Shown: positions 40,302 through 49,080 of the stretch, piece by piece
How positions within the stretch are numbered: position 1 is the stretch's first letter
Layout: each line of letters begins with the position of its first letter
Source: CAWBFD01 sp963788115
GTDB taxonomy: Bacteria > Actinomycetota > Thermoleophilia > Solirubrobacterales > 70-9
Assembly (NCBI GenBank): GCA_963788115.1
Contig: CAWBFD010000004.1
Span: forward strand, 558,001-622,000
Direction of reading: 5' to 3'
DNA length: 64,000 nt
Translations under genes and position numbers: made by a program
Notes under the pieces: model-generated
What the model saw: the letters and a program-made list of their open reading frames with translations, nothing else
Database searches by the model: none
Told to the model about the DNA's origin: nothing

Positions 40302-40661
40302 TCAGACCGGCCGCGGCTCGGCCACGGAGCCGCCCGGAGGCTCCAAAGGGAGCCCTCGTTCGGCCCACGCGGTCACCCCGCCGGCCAGGTTGTAGGCGTC
40401 GTATCCCGCTTGGCGGAAGGCCTCCGCGGCCATCCCCGAGCGGCTGCCGCTGCGGCAGTAGAAGACAACCGGGCGGTTCCGCGGGATCGACGCGGCGGCG
40501 GCGCTCAGCTCGTTGACCTCGACGTGGCGGGCTCCCCCGATCCGGCCCTCCTCCCACTCGTAGTCATGGCGAACATCGATCACCTCGGCCTCGCCGCGCC
40601 CGAGCATCTCGGCGACCCGCTCGGGCTCGAGCTCGGTCGCGATTCCCGTTTCCTCCGTCAC
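40302..40661 (-). CDS. rhodanese-like domain protein
   Basis: 119 residues. Rhodanese fold with EVIDVRHDYEWEEGRIGGAR and the active-site loop CRSGSRSG (Cys69), followed by AYNLAGGVTAW. A single-domain sulfurtransferase moving sulfane sulfur to a thiol acceptor. It ends 3 bases before the coiled-coil membrane protein starts, so the two are probably one transcript. Physiological acceptor unknown. Confidence 0.9.
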   Translation of the reverse strand: MTEETGIATELEPERVAEMLGRGEAEVIDVRHDYEWEEGRIGGARHVEVNELSAAAASIPRNRPVVFYCRSGSRSGMAAEAFRQAGYDAYNLAGGVTAWAERGLPLEPPGGSVAEPRPV

Positions 40662-40815
40662 AGCGGCATCGTAATCGCTGGGTCAGGCAACGAGCGGATC
40701 CTGGTAGCGCTCCAGCATCCAGGGCCAGGGCTTGCCGCGCTTGGCGTCATCATTTCCGTAGATTCCCGGCGCCGGCCCGCCTCATGCCTGGCCCCGCGAA
40801 CAAAGGAGCGTCCGC

Positions 40816-41979
40816 ATGCCCGAAGCCGTGATCGTCGACGCCGTCCGCACCCCGATCGGGCGCGCGTTCAAGGGCTCGCTCGCCCAGCAGAGGCCCGATG
40901 AGATGGGCGCTTACATCGTCGACAACCTGCTCGAGCGCAACCCGGGGGTGCCGCCGGACTCGGTCGAGGACGTGTTCTGCGGCTGCGGCATGCCCCAGGG
41001 CCTGCAGGCGTTCAACGTCGCGCGGATCATGGTCCTGCTCTCGGAGCATCTGCCGCAGACCGTCAACGGGGTGACCATGTCGCGCTACTGCGCCTCGAGC
41101 CTCGACGCGATCCGTCACGCGGCGAACGCGGTCAGGGCTGGGCAGGGGGACACCTACATCGCCGCAGGCGTCGAGTGGGTCAGCCGCTACAACGAGCGCA
41201 CCGAGGCGGCGGGCGAGGCCGACAAGAACGAGAACCTCAAGGGCAACGACGGTCAGCCGGACGCGTACATCGCGATGGGGCTCACCGCCGAGAACGTGGC
41301 CGAGCGCTACGAGGTGAGTCGAGCGGACATGGACAAGTACGCGCAGCGCTCCCAGGAGTTCGCCGTCGCCTCGCAGGAATCGGGCTTCTTCGACCGGGAG
41401 ATCGTCCCGGTGACGCTGCCGGACGGCACCGAGGTTGCCAAGGACGACGGCCCCCGCCCGAGCTCGACCCTGGAGAAGCTGGCCGCGCTCGAGCCGGCGT
41501 TCAAGGAGGGCGGCAAGGTGACCGCCGGTAACTCGTGCCCGCTGAACGACGGGGCGGCCGGTGCGCTGGTGATGTCGGACGAGCGCGCTGCGGAGCTCGG
41601 GCTGGAGCCGAGGGCGCGGATCATCACCGCCGCCACCTGGGGGAACGAGCCCGAGTACATGGGGGTGGCCCCGATCGGCGCCATCAAGAAGGCGTTGGAG
41701 CGCGCGAAAATGACCATCGACGACATCGACGTGGTCGAGCTCAACGAGGCGTTCGCGGCTCAGGTGATCCCAATCATGGACGAGTGCGGCATCCCGCTGG
41801 CGAAGCTCAACACTCACGGCGGTGCGATCGCCCTGGGCCATCCCTTCGGGATGACCGGCGCCCGGATCATGGCGACCCTCCTGAACGTCATGGAGACCGA
41901 CGATCACCAGGTCGGGATGGAGACGATGTGCGTCGCCGGGGGGCAGGGCGAGGCGATGATCGTCGAGCGCGTGCGCTAG
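40816..41979 (+). CDS. thiolase (acetyl-CoA C-acyltransferase)
   Basis: 387 residues of a thiolase. The acyl-accepting Cys92 is in VTMSRYCASSLDAI. The C-terminal catalytic His is in ALGHPFGMTGARI and the base Cys in CVAGGQGEAM. NEAFAAQ is also present. It carries out the last step of beta-oxidation or the reverse condensation. RBS AAAGGAG precedes the ATG at 40816. No other beta-oxidation genes adjoin, though a crotonase lies at 54.7 kb. Confidence 0.93.
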   Translation: MPEAVIVDAVRTPIGRAFKGSLAQQRPDEMGAYIVDNLLERNPGVPPDSVEDVFCGCGMPQGLQAFNVARIMVLLSEHLPQTVNGVTMSRYCASSLDAIRHAANAVRAGQGDTYIAAGVEWVSRYNERTEAAGEADKNENLKGNDGQPDAYIAMGLTAENVAERYEVSRADMDKYAQRSQEFAVASQESGFFDREIVPVTLPDGTEVAKDDGPRPSSTLEKLAALEPAFKEGGKVTAGNSCPLNDGAAGALVMSDERAAELGLEPRARIITAATWGNEPEYMGVAPIGAIKKALERAKMTIDDIDVVELNEAFAAQVIPIMDECGIPLAKLNTHGGAIALGHPFGMTGARIMATLLNVMETDDHQVGMETMCVAGGQGEAMIVERVR

Positions 41980-42027
41980 ATCTGCCGGATCCTGCCCTCC
42001 GCAACGGGATAGGCGCGCCCCGACGCG

Positions 42028-42163
42028 ATGGACCTGGTCACCACCGTCTTCGGCGATCGCGCTGATCCTGCTCGTCCTCGGAACCCTGCTCTTGGTCTAC
42101 CTGATCAAGAGCGTCCGAAGAGGGCTGCGAAACCTCCAGGAGCGGTTCGGCCCCCCGCCGTAG
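42028..42163 (+). pseudogene. small single-span membrane protein with a one-base frameshift
   Basis: The ATG at 42028 reads MDLVTTVFG. One frame over, the sequence continues ALILLVLGTLLLVYLIKSVR and RGLRNLQERFGPPP-stop at 42163. Removing one base near GGCGATC (42.05 kb) joins them into a normal small membrane protein of 44 residues. Either the gene is broken or a base was added in sequencing. Confidence 0.55.
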
Positions 42164-42166
42164 CAA

Positions 42167-42508
42167 TCATGCCGACGGGCTCGCGGCCTTCCCGCCCGGG
42201 AACGCGGGGGGCGGTGAGAAGGTGACGGCCTCGACCGCCGTTCCGACCTCGTCGGGAAGCCGAGCGAGGCTGAGCTCGAGACGGTCCTCCTGCGCCGATG
42301 CTCTCCACCCGCCCTCGGCCGTCGGCTCGGGCCGCTCCCCGAAGACGCGCTCGAACAGCGACAGGGGCCCCACGATCGCGAAGCTGGTCCCGACCACCGG
42401 GTCGGTCTCGAAGCCGGCCTCCGAGAAGTAGCGGAAGGCGGAATCGGCCTCGGCCGGATCGCGCAGGACGACCTGTGCGGAGAGCAGCGGGTCTCGGTCG
42501 GGACTCAC
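42167..42508 (-). CDS. stand-alone subtilase-prodomain-like protein
   Basis: 113 residues from the GTG at 42508: LRDPAEADSAFRYFSEAGFE, then TDPVVGTSFAIVGPLSLFER and VFGERPEP. The pattern resembles the N-terminal region of the adjacent subtilase (ATEKLRRAGFRVLD ... INIAGARSTYERVFKTTL), which looks like a subtilisin propeptide (inhibitor-I9-like fold). It starts 12 bases after the protease stop on the same strand. It may act as a separate chaperone or inhibitor of the protease. This pairing is inference from sequence likeness. Confidence 0.6.
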   Translation of the reverse strand: MSPDRDPLLSAQVVLRDPAEADSAFRYFSEAGFETDPVVGTSFAIVGPLSLFERVFGERPEPTAEGGWRASAQEDRLELSLARLPDEVGTAVEAVTFSPPPAFPGGKAASPSA

Positions 42509-42519
42509 GGCCCGAGCCC

Positions 42520-43965
42520 CTAGGGGCCGCAGCGCCGCTTGGCCAGCCTGACCGCGGCGGCCGCGTTGACGAGGCCGTACCCCGTCGCGAGGTCGTATCC
42601 GGGCCTGGCCTGCTCGCGGTGCGCGTTGGTGCCCTCCTCGACGTCGCGCGCGGTCTGCCGGAGGATGCCGCGGACCTCGCTCGGGGAAAGCCCCGCGCAC
42701 GCCTGCTTGATCAGCGCGCACACCCCGGCGATCTGCGGCGCCGCGGCTGAGGTGCCGCTGAACGCCGCCCAGCCGTCGTCGCGTCGCGTCTCGTCGCCCG
42801 CCGGGTGGTTCCCACCCGAGCTGTCGGTGTCGATCAGATCCTCGGGCTCCAGCGGGAGCATGATGTAGGCGGCGAACGGGACCTGCCCCACGAGGCCGGA
42901 GACGTCGGGAACACGGCGGCGGGGGTAGATGTTGCTGACGAAGCCGCTCGAGTAGTTGGACGCCCGAAGGCTTCCGTCCTGCTTCAGATAGACGCCGCCG
43001 GCGGAGATCACGTCCGGATGCTGGCCCGGGAAGCCGTAGTGGCCGTTGCCGGCGCTGAAGACGACGACGATCCCGGAGGCCACCGCCTGAGCGACGCTCG
43101 CGGCCAGCGCCCGCTGGGCCGCGCTCAGCGGCCCGCGCCTCTGGTCGTCCCCCCAGCTGCAGCTGATCACGTCCGGGCCGAGCGCGACGGCCCGGTTGAA
43201 GGCGCCGGTCATGTTGACGAAGTTCATCTTCACCATCGTGAACTCGATGTCGGGGGCGACCGCGAAGGCGTTCGCGGATTCACCGGTCCCGTGGCCGATC
43301 TCGTCGTGCTCGCGCCGGCTGGCGGCGGGGCCCAGCTCGACCGGCGCCGCGCGGTAGCCGCGCTCCACGAAGTACGGGTGCCGGAACCAGCCCGAGTCGG
43401 CCATGACCAGCTTGATCCCCCTGCCGGTGATGCCGTCGCGGTGGACCCGGTCGGCGTTCACGGCGAGCGAGACATCGCCCGGCACGTTCAGGTGCCAGTA
43501 GCGGCGCCGCGGCGCCAACGCGCTCGGCCCGGCGAAGTAGAACCGCGGCTCCTCGATCGCGACCCCCTCGACGACGTCGGCGAGGCTGCTCCGGGAGGTG
43601 TCGATCAGCCCCGGCATCTCAGGCTCCTCGGTCTCGACGAACGTCGCGGTGTCCCGCCTTCGTCCCTCCTTGATCACCGGTCGCTCCTCCGCCCTGAGCG
43701 TGGTCTTGAACACGCGCTCGTAGGTCGAGCGGGCGCCGGCGATGTTGATCGTCGGCCCCGACGCATCCAGCACCCTGAAGCCGGCTCGACGGAGCTTCTC
43801 GGTTGCCTTCTCGACCATCTCTCGCGTCGACCTGAACTCGGCGACGGTCCCGCTCGTGACCGGCGCCGTCGCGTCGAATAGCGAGACGCCGCCCACCGAC
43901 CTCGGTGAGGCCTGCGCGTAGATGGTGCGCGGCAGGGTGCCCTCGCTGCTGGTTCGCTTGGCCAT
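42520..43965 (-). CDS. S8 family subtilisin-like serine protease
   Basis: 481 residues with the full catalytic triad: Asp in LVMADSGW (near residue 189), His in DEIGHGTGESAN (near 222), Ser in FSGTSAAAPQIAG (near 403), plus the oxyanion Asn in FSAGNGHYG. The first about 110 residues look like a propeptide-type domain. No signal peptide or membrane segment, so it may be intracellular or exported by another route. Followed by a small prodomain-like gene. Divergent from the frameshifted capA2. Confidence 0.92.
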   Translation of the reverse strand: MAKRTSSEGTLPRTIYAQASPRSVGGVSLFDATAPVTSGTVAEFRSTREMVEKATEKLRRAGFRVLDASGPTINIAGARSTYERVFKTTLRAEERPVIKEGRRRDTATFVETEEPEMPGLIDTSRSSLADVVEGVAIEEPRFYFAGPSALAPRRRYWHLNVPGDVSLAVNADRVHRDGITGRGIKLVMADSGWFRHPYFVERGYRAAPVELGPAASRREHDEIGHGTGESANAFAVAPDIEFTMVKMNFVNMTGAFNRAVALGPDVISCSWGDDQRRGPLSAAQRALAASVAQAVASGIVVVFSAGNGHYGFPGQHPDVISAGGVYLKQDGSLRASNYSSGFVSNIYPRRRVPDVSGLVGQVPFAAYIMLPLEPEDLIDTDSSGGNHPAGDETRRDDGWAAFSGTSAAAPQIAGVCALIKQACAGLSPSEVRGILRQTARDVEEGTNAHREQARPGYDLATGYGLVNAAAAVRLAKRRCGP

Positions 43966-44041
43966 CTCAACCTCCTCGGCTAGGCCGGCTCAACGCCTGC
44001 CAGCCTATCCCGCGATCCCCCTCCACTGGTTCAATGACGCG

Positions 44042-45261
44042 GTGCGGCGGGAGAGCAGCGCGACCTATTGGATCCGGCGGCTGGTGGCGATCCTCGTCCT
44101 GGCCGCCGTGGTGGCGGTGGCGGCGGTCGTCATCGTCCCGGCCCTCGACGGCTCCGACGACGACGCGGCCGCGCCGGAAGAGGAGCAGACCGCCGATGGC
44201 GAGGCGGGCGAGCCAGAGCCCGAGCCGGAGCCCGAGCCGCTGCGGCTGACGGTCTCGGTCAGCGGCGACATGCTGATCCACTCCCCCGTCTGGGCGCAGG
44301 CGCTCGCCCTCGGCGGCGGCCAGACCTACGACTTCACCCCGATGTTCGAGGAGCTGGGCCCGTACGTCGAGGGGGTCGATCGTCGCGCTCTGCCACCTGG
44401 AGACGCCGATGACGCCGGACCCGCCGACGAGCTATCCGATCTTCAACACCCCGCCGGCGCTTGCGGATGCTGTCGCTGCCAGCGGCTGGGATGCATGCAG
44501 CACGGCATCGAATCACTCGGTCGACCAGGGCGAGGAGGGGATCGCTGAGACGGGCAAGGCGCTCGACCGAGCCGGCGTCCCCCACACCGGGACATTCACC
44601 TCGGCGAGCGCGAGGCGCCGTCCGCTGATCCTTCGTGTGGACGGGGCCCGGATCGCCTACCTCGCTTACACCACCGACACCAACGGGCTGCGCGGTGCCG
44701 CAACCGTGGTCGGTCAACATGGCCGAGCCAGACCGCATCCTGGCCGATGCTCGTCGGGCGAGGCAGGAAGGGGCCGACGCGGTGATCGTCAACATCCACT
44801 GGGGCGGCGGGATCGTCGCCGAGTACTCCCCCGAGCCCAGCGAGGGCCAGATCGAGCTGGTGGAGCGCCTCACGGCATCGCCCGACATCACCGCCGTGGT
44901 CGGCCAGGGTCCGCACGTGGTCCAGCCGATCCGGCGTATCAACGGCAAGTACGTCGTCTTCAGCGAGGGCAACCTGATCTCGAACCAGGGCGCGGCCGTC
45001 GGCCTCCCCGAGGCGAGCCAGGACGGCTTCGTGGGGCTGCTCGACCTCGTCGTCGACCCTGAGCGGGGGAGGGCCCGGGTAAGCGACGTTCGCTACGTGC
45101 CGATCTGGGTGAGCCAGCCCGACTACACCGTGCTCCCGGTCGGGGACGCTCTGGCCGAGGGCCAGGGGGACCCCGCGAGCCTCACCGCCTCGTATGAGCG
45201 GACCGTCTCGGTCACCGGCGAGAGCGCCGGGGTGGACCCGGAGCCGGAGCGCCTGCGGTAG
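44042..45261 (+). pseudogene. second CapA-family gene, broken by two one-base insertions
   Basis: Closely related to the intact CapA at 4544-5749. Frame 1 covers the membrane segment (LVAILVLAAVVAVAAVVIV) and SGDMLIHSPVW to about 44.37 kb. Frame 2 covers ALCHLETPM, STASNHSVDQG and AYLAYTTDTNGL to about 44.69 kb. Frame 3 covers NIHWGGG, VVGQGPHVVQ and VFSEGNLISNQ to the stop at 45261. Both shifts are +1. The rest is well conserved, so damage is recent or technical. Confidence 0.8.
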
Positions 45262-45270
45262 GGGCGCGTG

Positions 45271-46083
45271 TCACTCAATCGCCTGGCACTCCGGAGGATC
45301 GACCACCAGCTTCTCGTCCGTCGGGGCAAGCGTCGCCGCGATCGTCACCTTGGGGATGGGACCGGTTCGCTCGTCGCCAGCCAATTCGACCTCGTAGGGC
45401 TCGTAGTCGCGAAGCTCGACGGCGATCTCATCAACCGTTCCCCCTGGCGAGAGCGCGACTTCGATCGGGCCCGCGAGCTGAGCGAGCAGATTGCGGTCGC
45501 CCCAGACGCGCTCCTCGGTGTCGTGGAAGTCGTCGCGGGGTCGGGTGGCCGACTCATCGAGGACCACCTCGTAGGGGCCATCGGCCGGCTCCACGGAGCG
45601 GACCTCGTTGCCAAGGCTCTCGAGCACGGCGCCGGTCACGCGCACGCTCTCCTCGACGCTGGCCGTACCGAGAAAGCCACCCACCGGAGCGTGGGGGTTG
45701 AACCAGCAGCGCTCTGATCCGTTGCCAAGCGGTCCCTCCGCGACGGTGTTCTCGAAGCCTTCACCTCCGAGGCCGACCACGTGTTTCGGCGCGTACTCAT
45801 TGGGTGGGGAGACCGCCCCAACCTGGACCCGGAATCGCCCATCGCCGGGCTCGATCAGCCCGGCGGCTTCGTAGCGCCCCCCGGCGCTTGCGACGTGGAG
45901 GGTGAGTGAGAGCGTCGCCTCGCGAAACGTCTTCGTACCGGCTCGGCTCACGGCGGCAAGTGGATCGGCATGCTGCGCCTCATTCCCAGGCGCCGAGCTG
46001 TCGCCACAGCCCAGTCCGCCGGTGACGGCGACGCTGGCCAGTACTGCGGCGAGGGAGGCGAGACCATTTTGTCGGGCGTTCAT
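45271..46083 (-). CDS. lipoprotein, LppX/LprG-like architecture possible
   Basis: 270 residues. The signal sequence ends in a lipobox-like stretch TGGLGCGD (Cys near 26). The mature domain begins DPLAAVSRAGTKTFREATLS, then shows alternating strands (LTLHVASAGGRYEAAGLIEP, SLGNEVRSVEPADGPYEVVL) and ends EKLVVDPPECQAIE. The 'threshold strand' layout is like LppX/LprAFG lipid-binding lipoproteins but similarity is weak. Single gene, convergent with capA2. Confidence 0.7.
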   Translation of the reverse strand: MNARQNGLASLAAVLASVAVTGGLGCGDSSAPGNEAQHADPLAAVSRAGTKTFREATLSLTLHVASAGGRYEAAGLIEPGDGRFRVQVGAVSPPNEYAPKHVVGLGGEGFENTVAEGPLGNGSERCWFNPHAPVGGFLGTASVEESVRVTGAVLESLGNEVRSVEPADGPYEVVLDESATRPRDDFHDTEERVWGDRNLLAQLAGPIEVALSPGGTVDEIAVELRDYEPYEVELAGDERTGPIPKVTIAATLAPTDEKLVVDPPECQAIE

Positions 46084-46149
46084 GTGGCTACTACGGTCGA
46101 GGGGCGGGGTCCGTCACGGTCGAGGCTCAGTGGTGGCGGCGATTGCGAC

Positions 46150-46185
46150 GGGCGCGAACGGGACTTGGGCTTCCCGTTCGCGCCC
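46150..46185 (-). terminator. strong hairpin after the repeat-containing surface protein
   Basis: GGGCGCGAACGGGA-CTTGGGCT-TCCCGTTCGCGCCC, a perfect 14-bp stem 30 bases past the stop of the minus-strand gene 46215-46829. No T-run, but stability is high. Confidence 0.65.
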
Positions 46186-46214
46186 ATCGCATTGTCCACT
46201 GAGGCGGATGGCCC

Positions 46215-46829
46215 TCAGCTGGCCGAGGGCGACGGCGAAACCGTCGTGCGCCTGCGGACCGTCAGCAGCGCGGTTGCGCCGAGTGCGGCGAGAGCCATCG
46301 CGGCCCCAGCGCCCACCGCGGCGCTGGCCCAATCGAACCCGTCGTCGGCGCTGGCCGGCGAGCCGGCGATGAGCGTGGGCTCGACGCCGGAGGGAACCGG
46401 GATCCCGTAGCTCGAGACCACCAGCGCCGCGTCCCGCTCGCCGGCAGGCGTCGGAGTCGGATAGCCGACCAGGCCGCTCGGCTCGGCCTTGTTCGTCTCG
46501 CTGCGCGTGATCGCCGTGCCGAAGCCGACCAGGCCGCTCGGCTCGGCCTTGTTCGTCTCGCTGCGCGTGATCGCCGTGCCGAAGCCGACCAGGCCGCTCG
46601 GCTCGGCCTTGTTCGTCTCGCTGCGCGTGATCGCCGTGCCGAAGCCGGGGATCGAGTGCGGGTCCTCGTGCGTCGTCGTCGTATTGACGGAATAGCCCCC
46701 CTCGATCGGCGCCCCGCCGGCGCTCGCCGGGATCGTCAGCGCGCAGACGCCGAGGGCGAGTGCGAACGCACGGTGCCGCCGCGCCTTCCGCCTCCGCCGG
46801 GTCATGGTGGTGATGGTCTGAGCCCTCAT
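46215..46829 (-). CDS. surface protein with three perfect 20-residue repeats and C-terminal anchor
   Basis: 204 residues. A basic start and signal peptide (FALALGVCALTIPASAGG) are followed by three identical copies of GFGTAITRSETNKAEPSGLV. A linker follows, then DDGFDWASAAVGAG, a membrane segment (AMALAALGATALLTV) and an RRR tail. The anchor is of the same type as in the 29801 protein. The repeat array is typical of variable-length surface stalks. A promoter-like module lies about 20-120 bases upstream. Confidence 0.82.
   Translation of the reverse strand: MRAQTITTMTRRRRKARRHRAFALALGVCALTIPASAGGAPIEGGYSVNTTTTHEDPHSIPGFGTAITRSETNKAEPSGLVGFGTAITRSETNKAEPSGLVGFGTAITRSETNKAEPSGLVGYPTPTPAGERDAALVVSSYGIPVPSGVEPTLIAGSPASADDGFDWASAAVGAGAAMALAALGATALLTVRRRTTVSPSPSAS
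46465..46644. repeat. 60-bp perfect tandem repeat, three copies
   Basis: Exact 60-base periodicity across 180 bases, each unit holding GACCAGGCCGCTCGGCTCGG and GTTCGTCTCGCTGCGCGTGA. In frame within the surface-protein gene, so copy number changes would lengthen or shorten it by 20 residues. Confidence 0.95.
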
Positions 46830-46845
46830 TTTTGGACCTCCCTTG

Positions 46846-46950
46846 TCGTGGCCCGGAGCTTGGTCCTCGACGAGGCGCGGCTCCAGTGCCGGTGTCGATT
46901 GGGAGGGTCCGATAGGTGGGTATACGGTCGGTTCAGGCGCGGTCTATTCG
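46846..46950 (-). promoter_or_regulatory. shared upstream module, copy 2 (CGTATACC promoter-like motif)
   Basis: Minus-strand core GAACCGACCGTATACCCACC. About 100 bases match 33115-33215. It lies directly upstream of the surface-protein gene 46215-46829. The core also appears upstream of the regulator at 52081. Confidence 0.55.
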
Positions 46951-46980
46951 CGGTCTACGCGCGCACGTGCGGTCCGGGCG

Positions 46981-49080
46981 CTAGCCGGAGGGGCAGACCT
47001 CGATGTAGTCCTGGTCCGGCACGATTTCCGCCCACTGCTCGGGGGTGAGACCCCCGCCGGCAATGGCGCAGGCCCTGCTCATCCAGGCGGCCGGGTCGAC
47101 CTCCCAGCGGAACGCGCGTCCGTTCTGCGTAGAGGGCGAAGAGGTCCTCGCCGTCTGGCGAAAAGCGCGCGGAGACCCAGACGTCGAGCGGGCCCGGCAG
47201 GGCGCCGATGGGCTGCTGCGACTCGACATCCCACAGGGTGACAGTCCCGTTGTCGCTCGACGTGGCGAGCGTCTGGCCGTCCGGGGAGAAGGTCACCCCG
47301 AGCACGAACCCACGACCGGCCTCCAGAGGCGACCCCACCTGGCCCCAGCCATCGGTTGCCCACAGGTGCGCCGTGCCGTCGACCTGACCGGTCGCGAGCA
47401 GGCTGCCGTCCGGGGAGAACACGACGCTTCGGACATCGGCCTCGGCCGGCAGCTGGGCGACCCGTTCGCCGCTCTGCACGTCGAGAACCTCCACCCCATC
47501 CGTCCCGGCATTGACGTAGCCGAACGGGACCGCCAGCTGCGAGCCATCGGGGCTGAGGGCGAGCCCGGTCACGAACGGCGGTAGTCGCACCTGCGGGCCG
47601 ATCGGTGCGCGTTCACTGAGGTCCCAGGTGCGCACATCACCCGCAAGGCTGGCCGTGGCGAGCAGGTTCCCCGGGCCGAACTCGAGGGCACCCAGGACGG
47701 TCGCGTACAGACAGCGAGGGATCGTGAACGTGGAGCTGGGATCAGCGCAGGCTCCGCGGGGAGCGTCGAGGAGCGGGCCGATGCGCTCCCCGGATCCAGC
47801 GTCCCAGAGGCCGACCAAACCGCGGCCTCCAGCCACCGCCAGCCATCGCCCGTCGGGCGAGTACTCGATCGCGGTCGCAGGGGTCCGGTCGAAGGCTTCG
47901 AAGCCCCCCGTCCGGCGCAGGGTCTGGGCGTCGATCAGGTCCACCCGACCGTCCTGTCTCGCGACCGCGAGCGAGGCTCCGTCGGGGCTGAGGGCGAACG
48001 GGGACGGGGAGGACTCCCGGGCGATCGTCCGGAGCCCGGTGGAGAACGGGCGTCCGAAGCGGCGGTCGCCGGCCACGTCCCAGATGATCACCGTCGAGTC
48101 GAGGCTCGCGGTGTAAAGGCGTGCGGCCATCCGGGCTGAAGACCTGAGCCTTGCCGCCGCCCGAGTGCCCCGCGAGCGTCTCGATCTCGACTCCCCGGCG
48201 CACATCCCAGAGGACGACGTTGTCGTCCTGGTCCCAGGTCGCCAGCATGCGGCCATCGGGGCTGAAGGCGCCGATCCCCTGATCCGAATTCGGGTCTGTG
48301 CGCCCGCCCACGGTTCGCAGCCGTCCGGAGCCGAGGTCGAGCAAGCGGAGCGGCCCGTGCATTGGTCTCGATCGCGAGCGTGCTGCCGTCGGGGCTGATG
48401 GCGTTCGTGGCGCCGCCGACGGGGTATTCGCGGACGACGCGGAGGGTCTCCATGTCCACCGCGTATGTGGCCTGATGGGTCGTGACGAGCAGGCGTCCAT
48501 CCGGGCTCGAGAGCGGGGGAAGGCCGGACCGGGGAGCGACGCGAACGGGCCTCCCCAGCGGCGCCCCGCTGGCCACGCCGAAGCGACGCATGAACAAGGG
48601 CATCGAGGAGTCATCATCGATGCCGGAGTAGCCGACGATCAGGCTTCGTCCGTCCGGGGCGTAGGCGACGGATGGGAAGTAATACCGCCCCGGGCCAGAG
48701 GCAAGCGGATGGTGGCCAAGCGGGATCGAGTCGCGTAGCCGCCCGGTGTCGGCGTCGAGGATCTGGATGCGTCCGTTGAAGATCTCCGGCGGCGCGCTCG
48801 CCGAGAGCGCAAGCGAGTCGCCCCCAGGGTCGAAGGCGAGCGTCCAGACGGAGCCGGGCGCTCGGTGCTCGCCGATCAGCGCTCGCGTCTCGGTGTCGAT
48901 GAGGCGCACGGTGCCATCCGCGTCGCCGACCGCGAGCGTGCTCCCGTCGGGGCTGAGCGCCATCGGTCCGGTGTCGCCGCCGACCCCAAGGACCCCGACC
49001 GCCGCCGGGCTGCGGAGCAATGTCGAGAGAAGGTTTGACCGAGTCGCGGCCGAGTCGTCCAGGGCGACTCCGGCGCTTGA
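46981..49080 (-). pseudogene. WD40 beta-propeller half of the BTAD-ATPase regulator, broken into frames
   Basis: Continues the reading of the gene starting at 52081. After a +1 shift near 49.08 kb the sequence reads GVALDDSAATRSNLLSTLLR and GPMALSPDGSTLAVGDADGT. Further +1 shifts occur near 48.37, 48.13 and 47.13 kb, the last entering NGRAFRWEVDPAAW, then PDQDYIEVCPSG-stop at 46981. At least ten WD40-like 'FSPDGxxLA...VxLWD' repeats are visible across the frames. Removing four single bases restores one continuous protein of about 1,698 residues. Confidence 0.75.

Noticed and set aside
46465..46644. A CRISPR array
   Set aside because: The 60-base units are contiguous and identical with no spacers, and are in frame inside a surface-protein gene.
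44370..49080. Programmed +1 ribosomal frameshifting
   Set aside because: The seven sites share no slippery codon, rare-codon or stop-codon context, and four shifts in one gene would give negligible yield. Sequencing error or decay is simpler.
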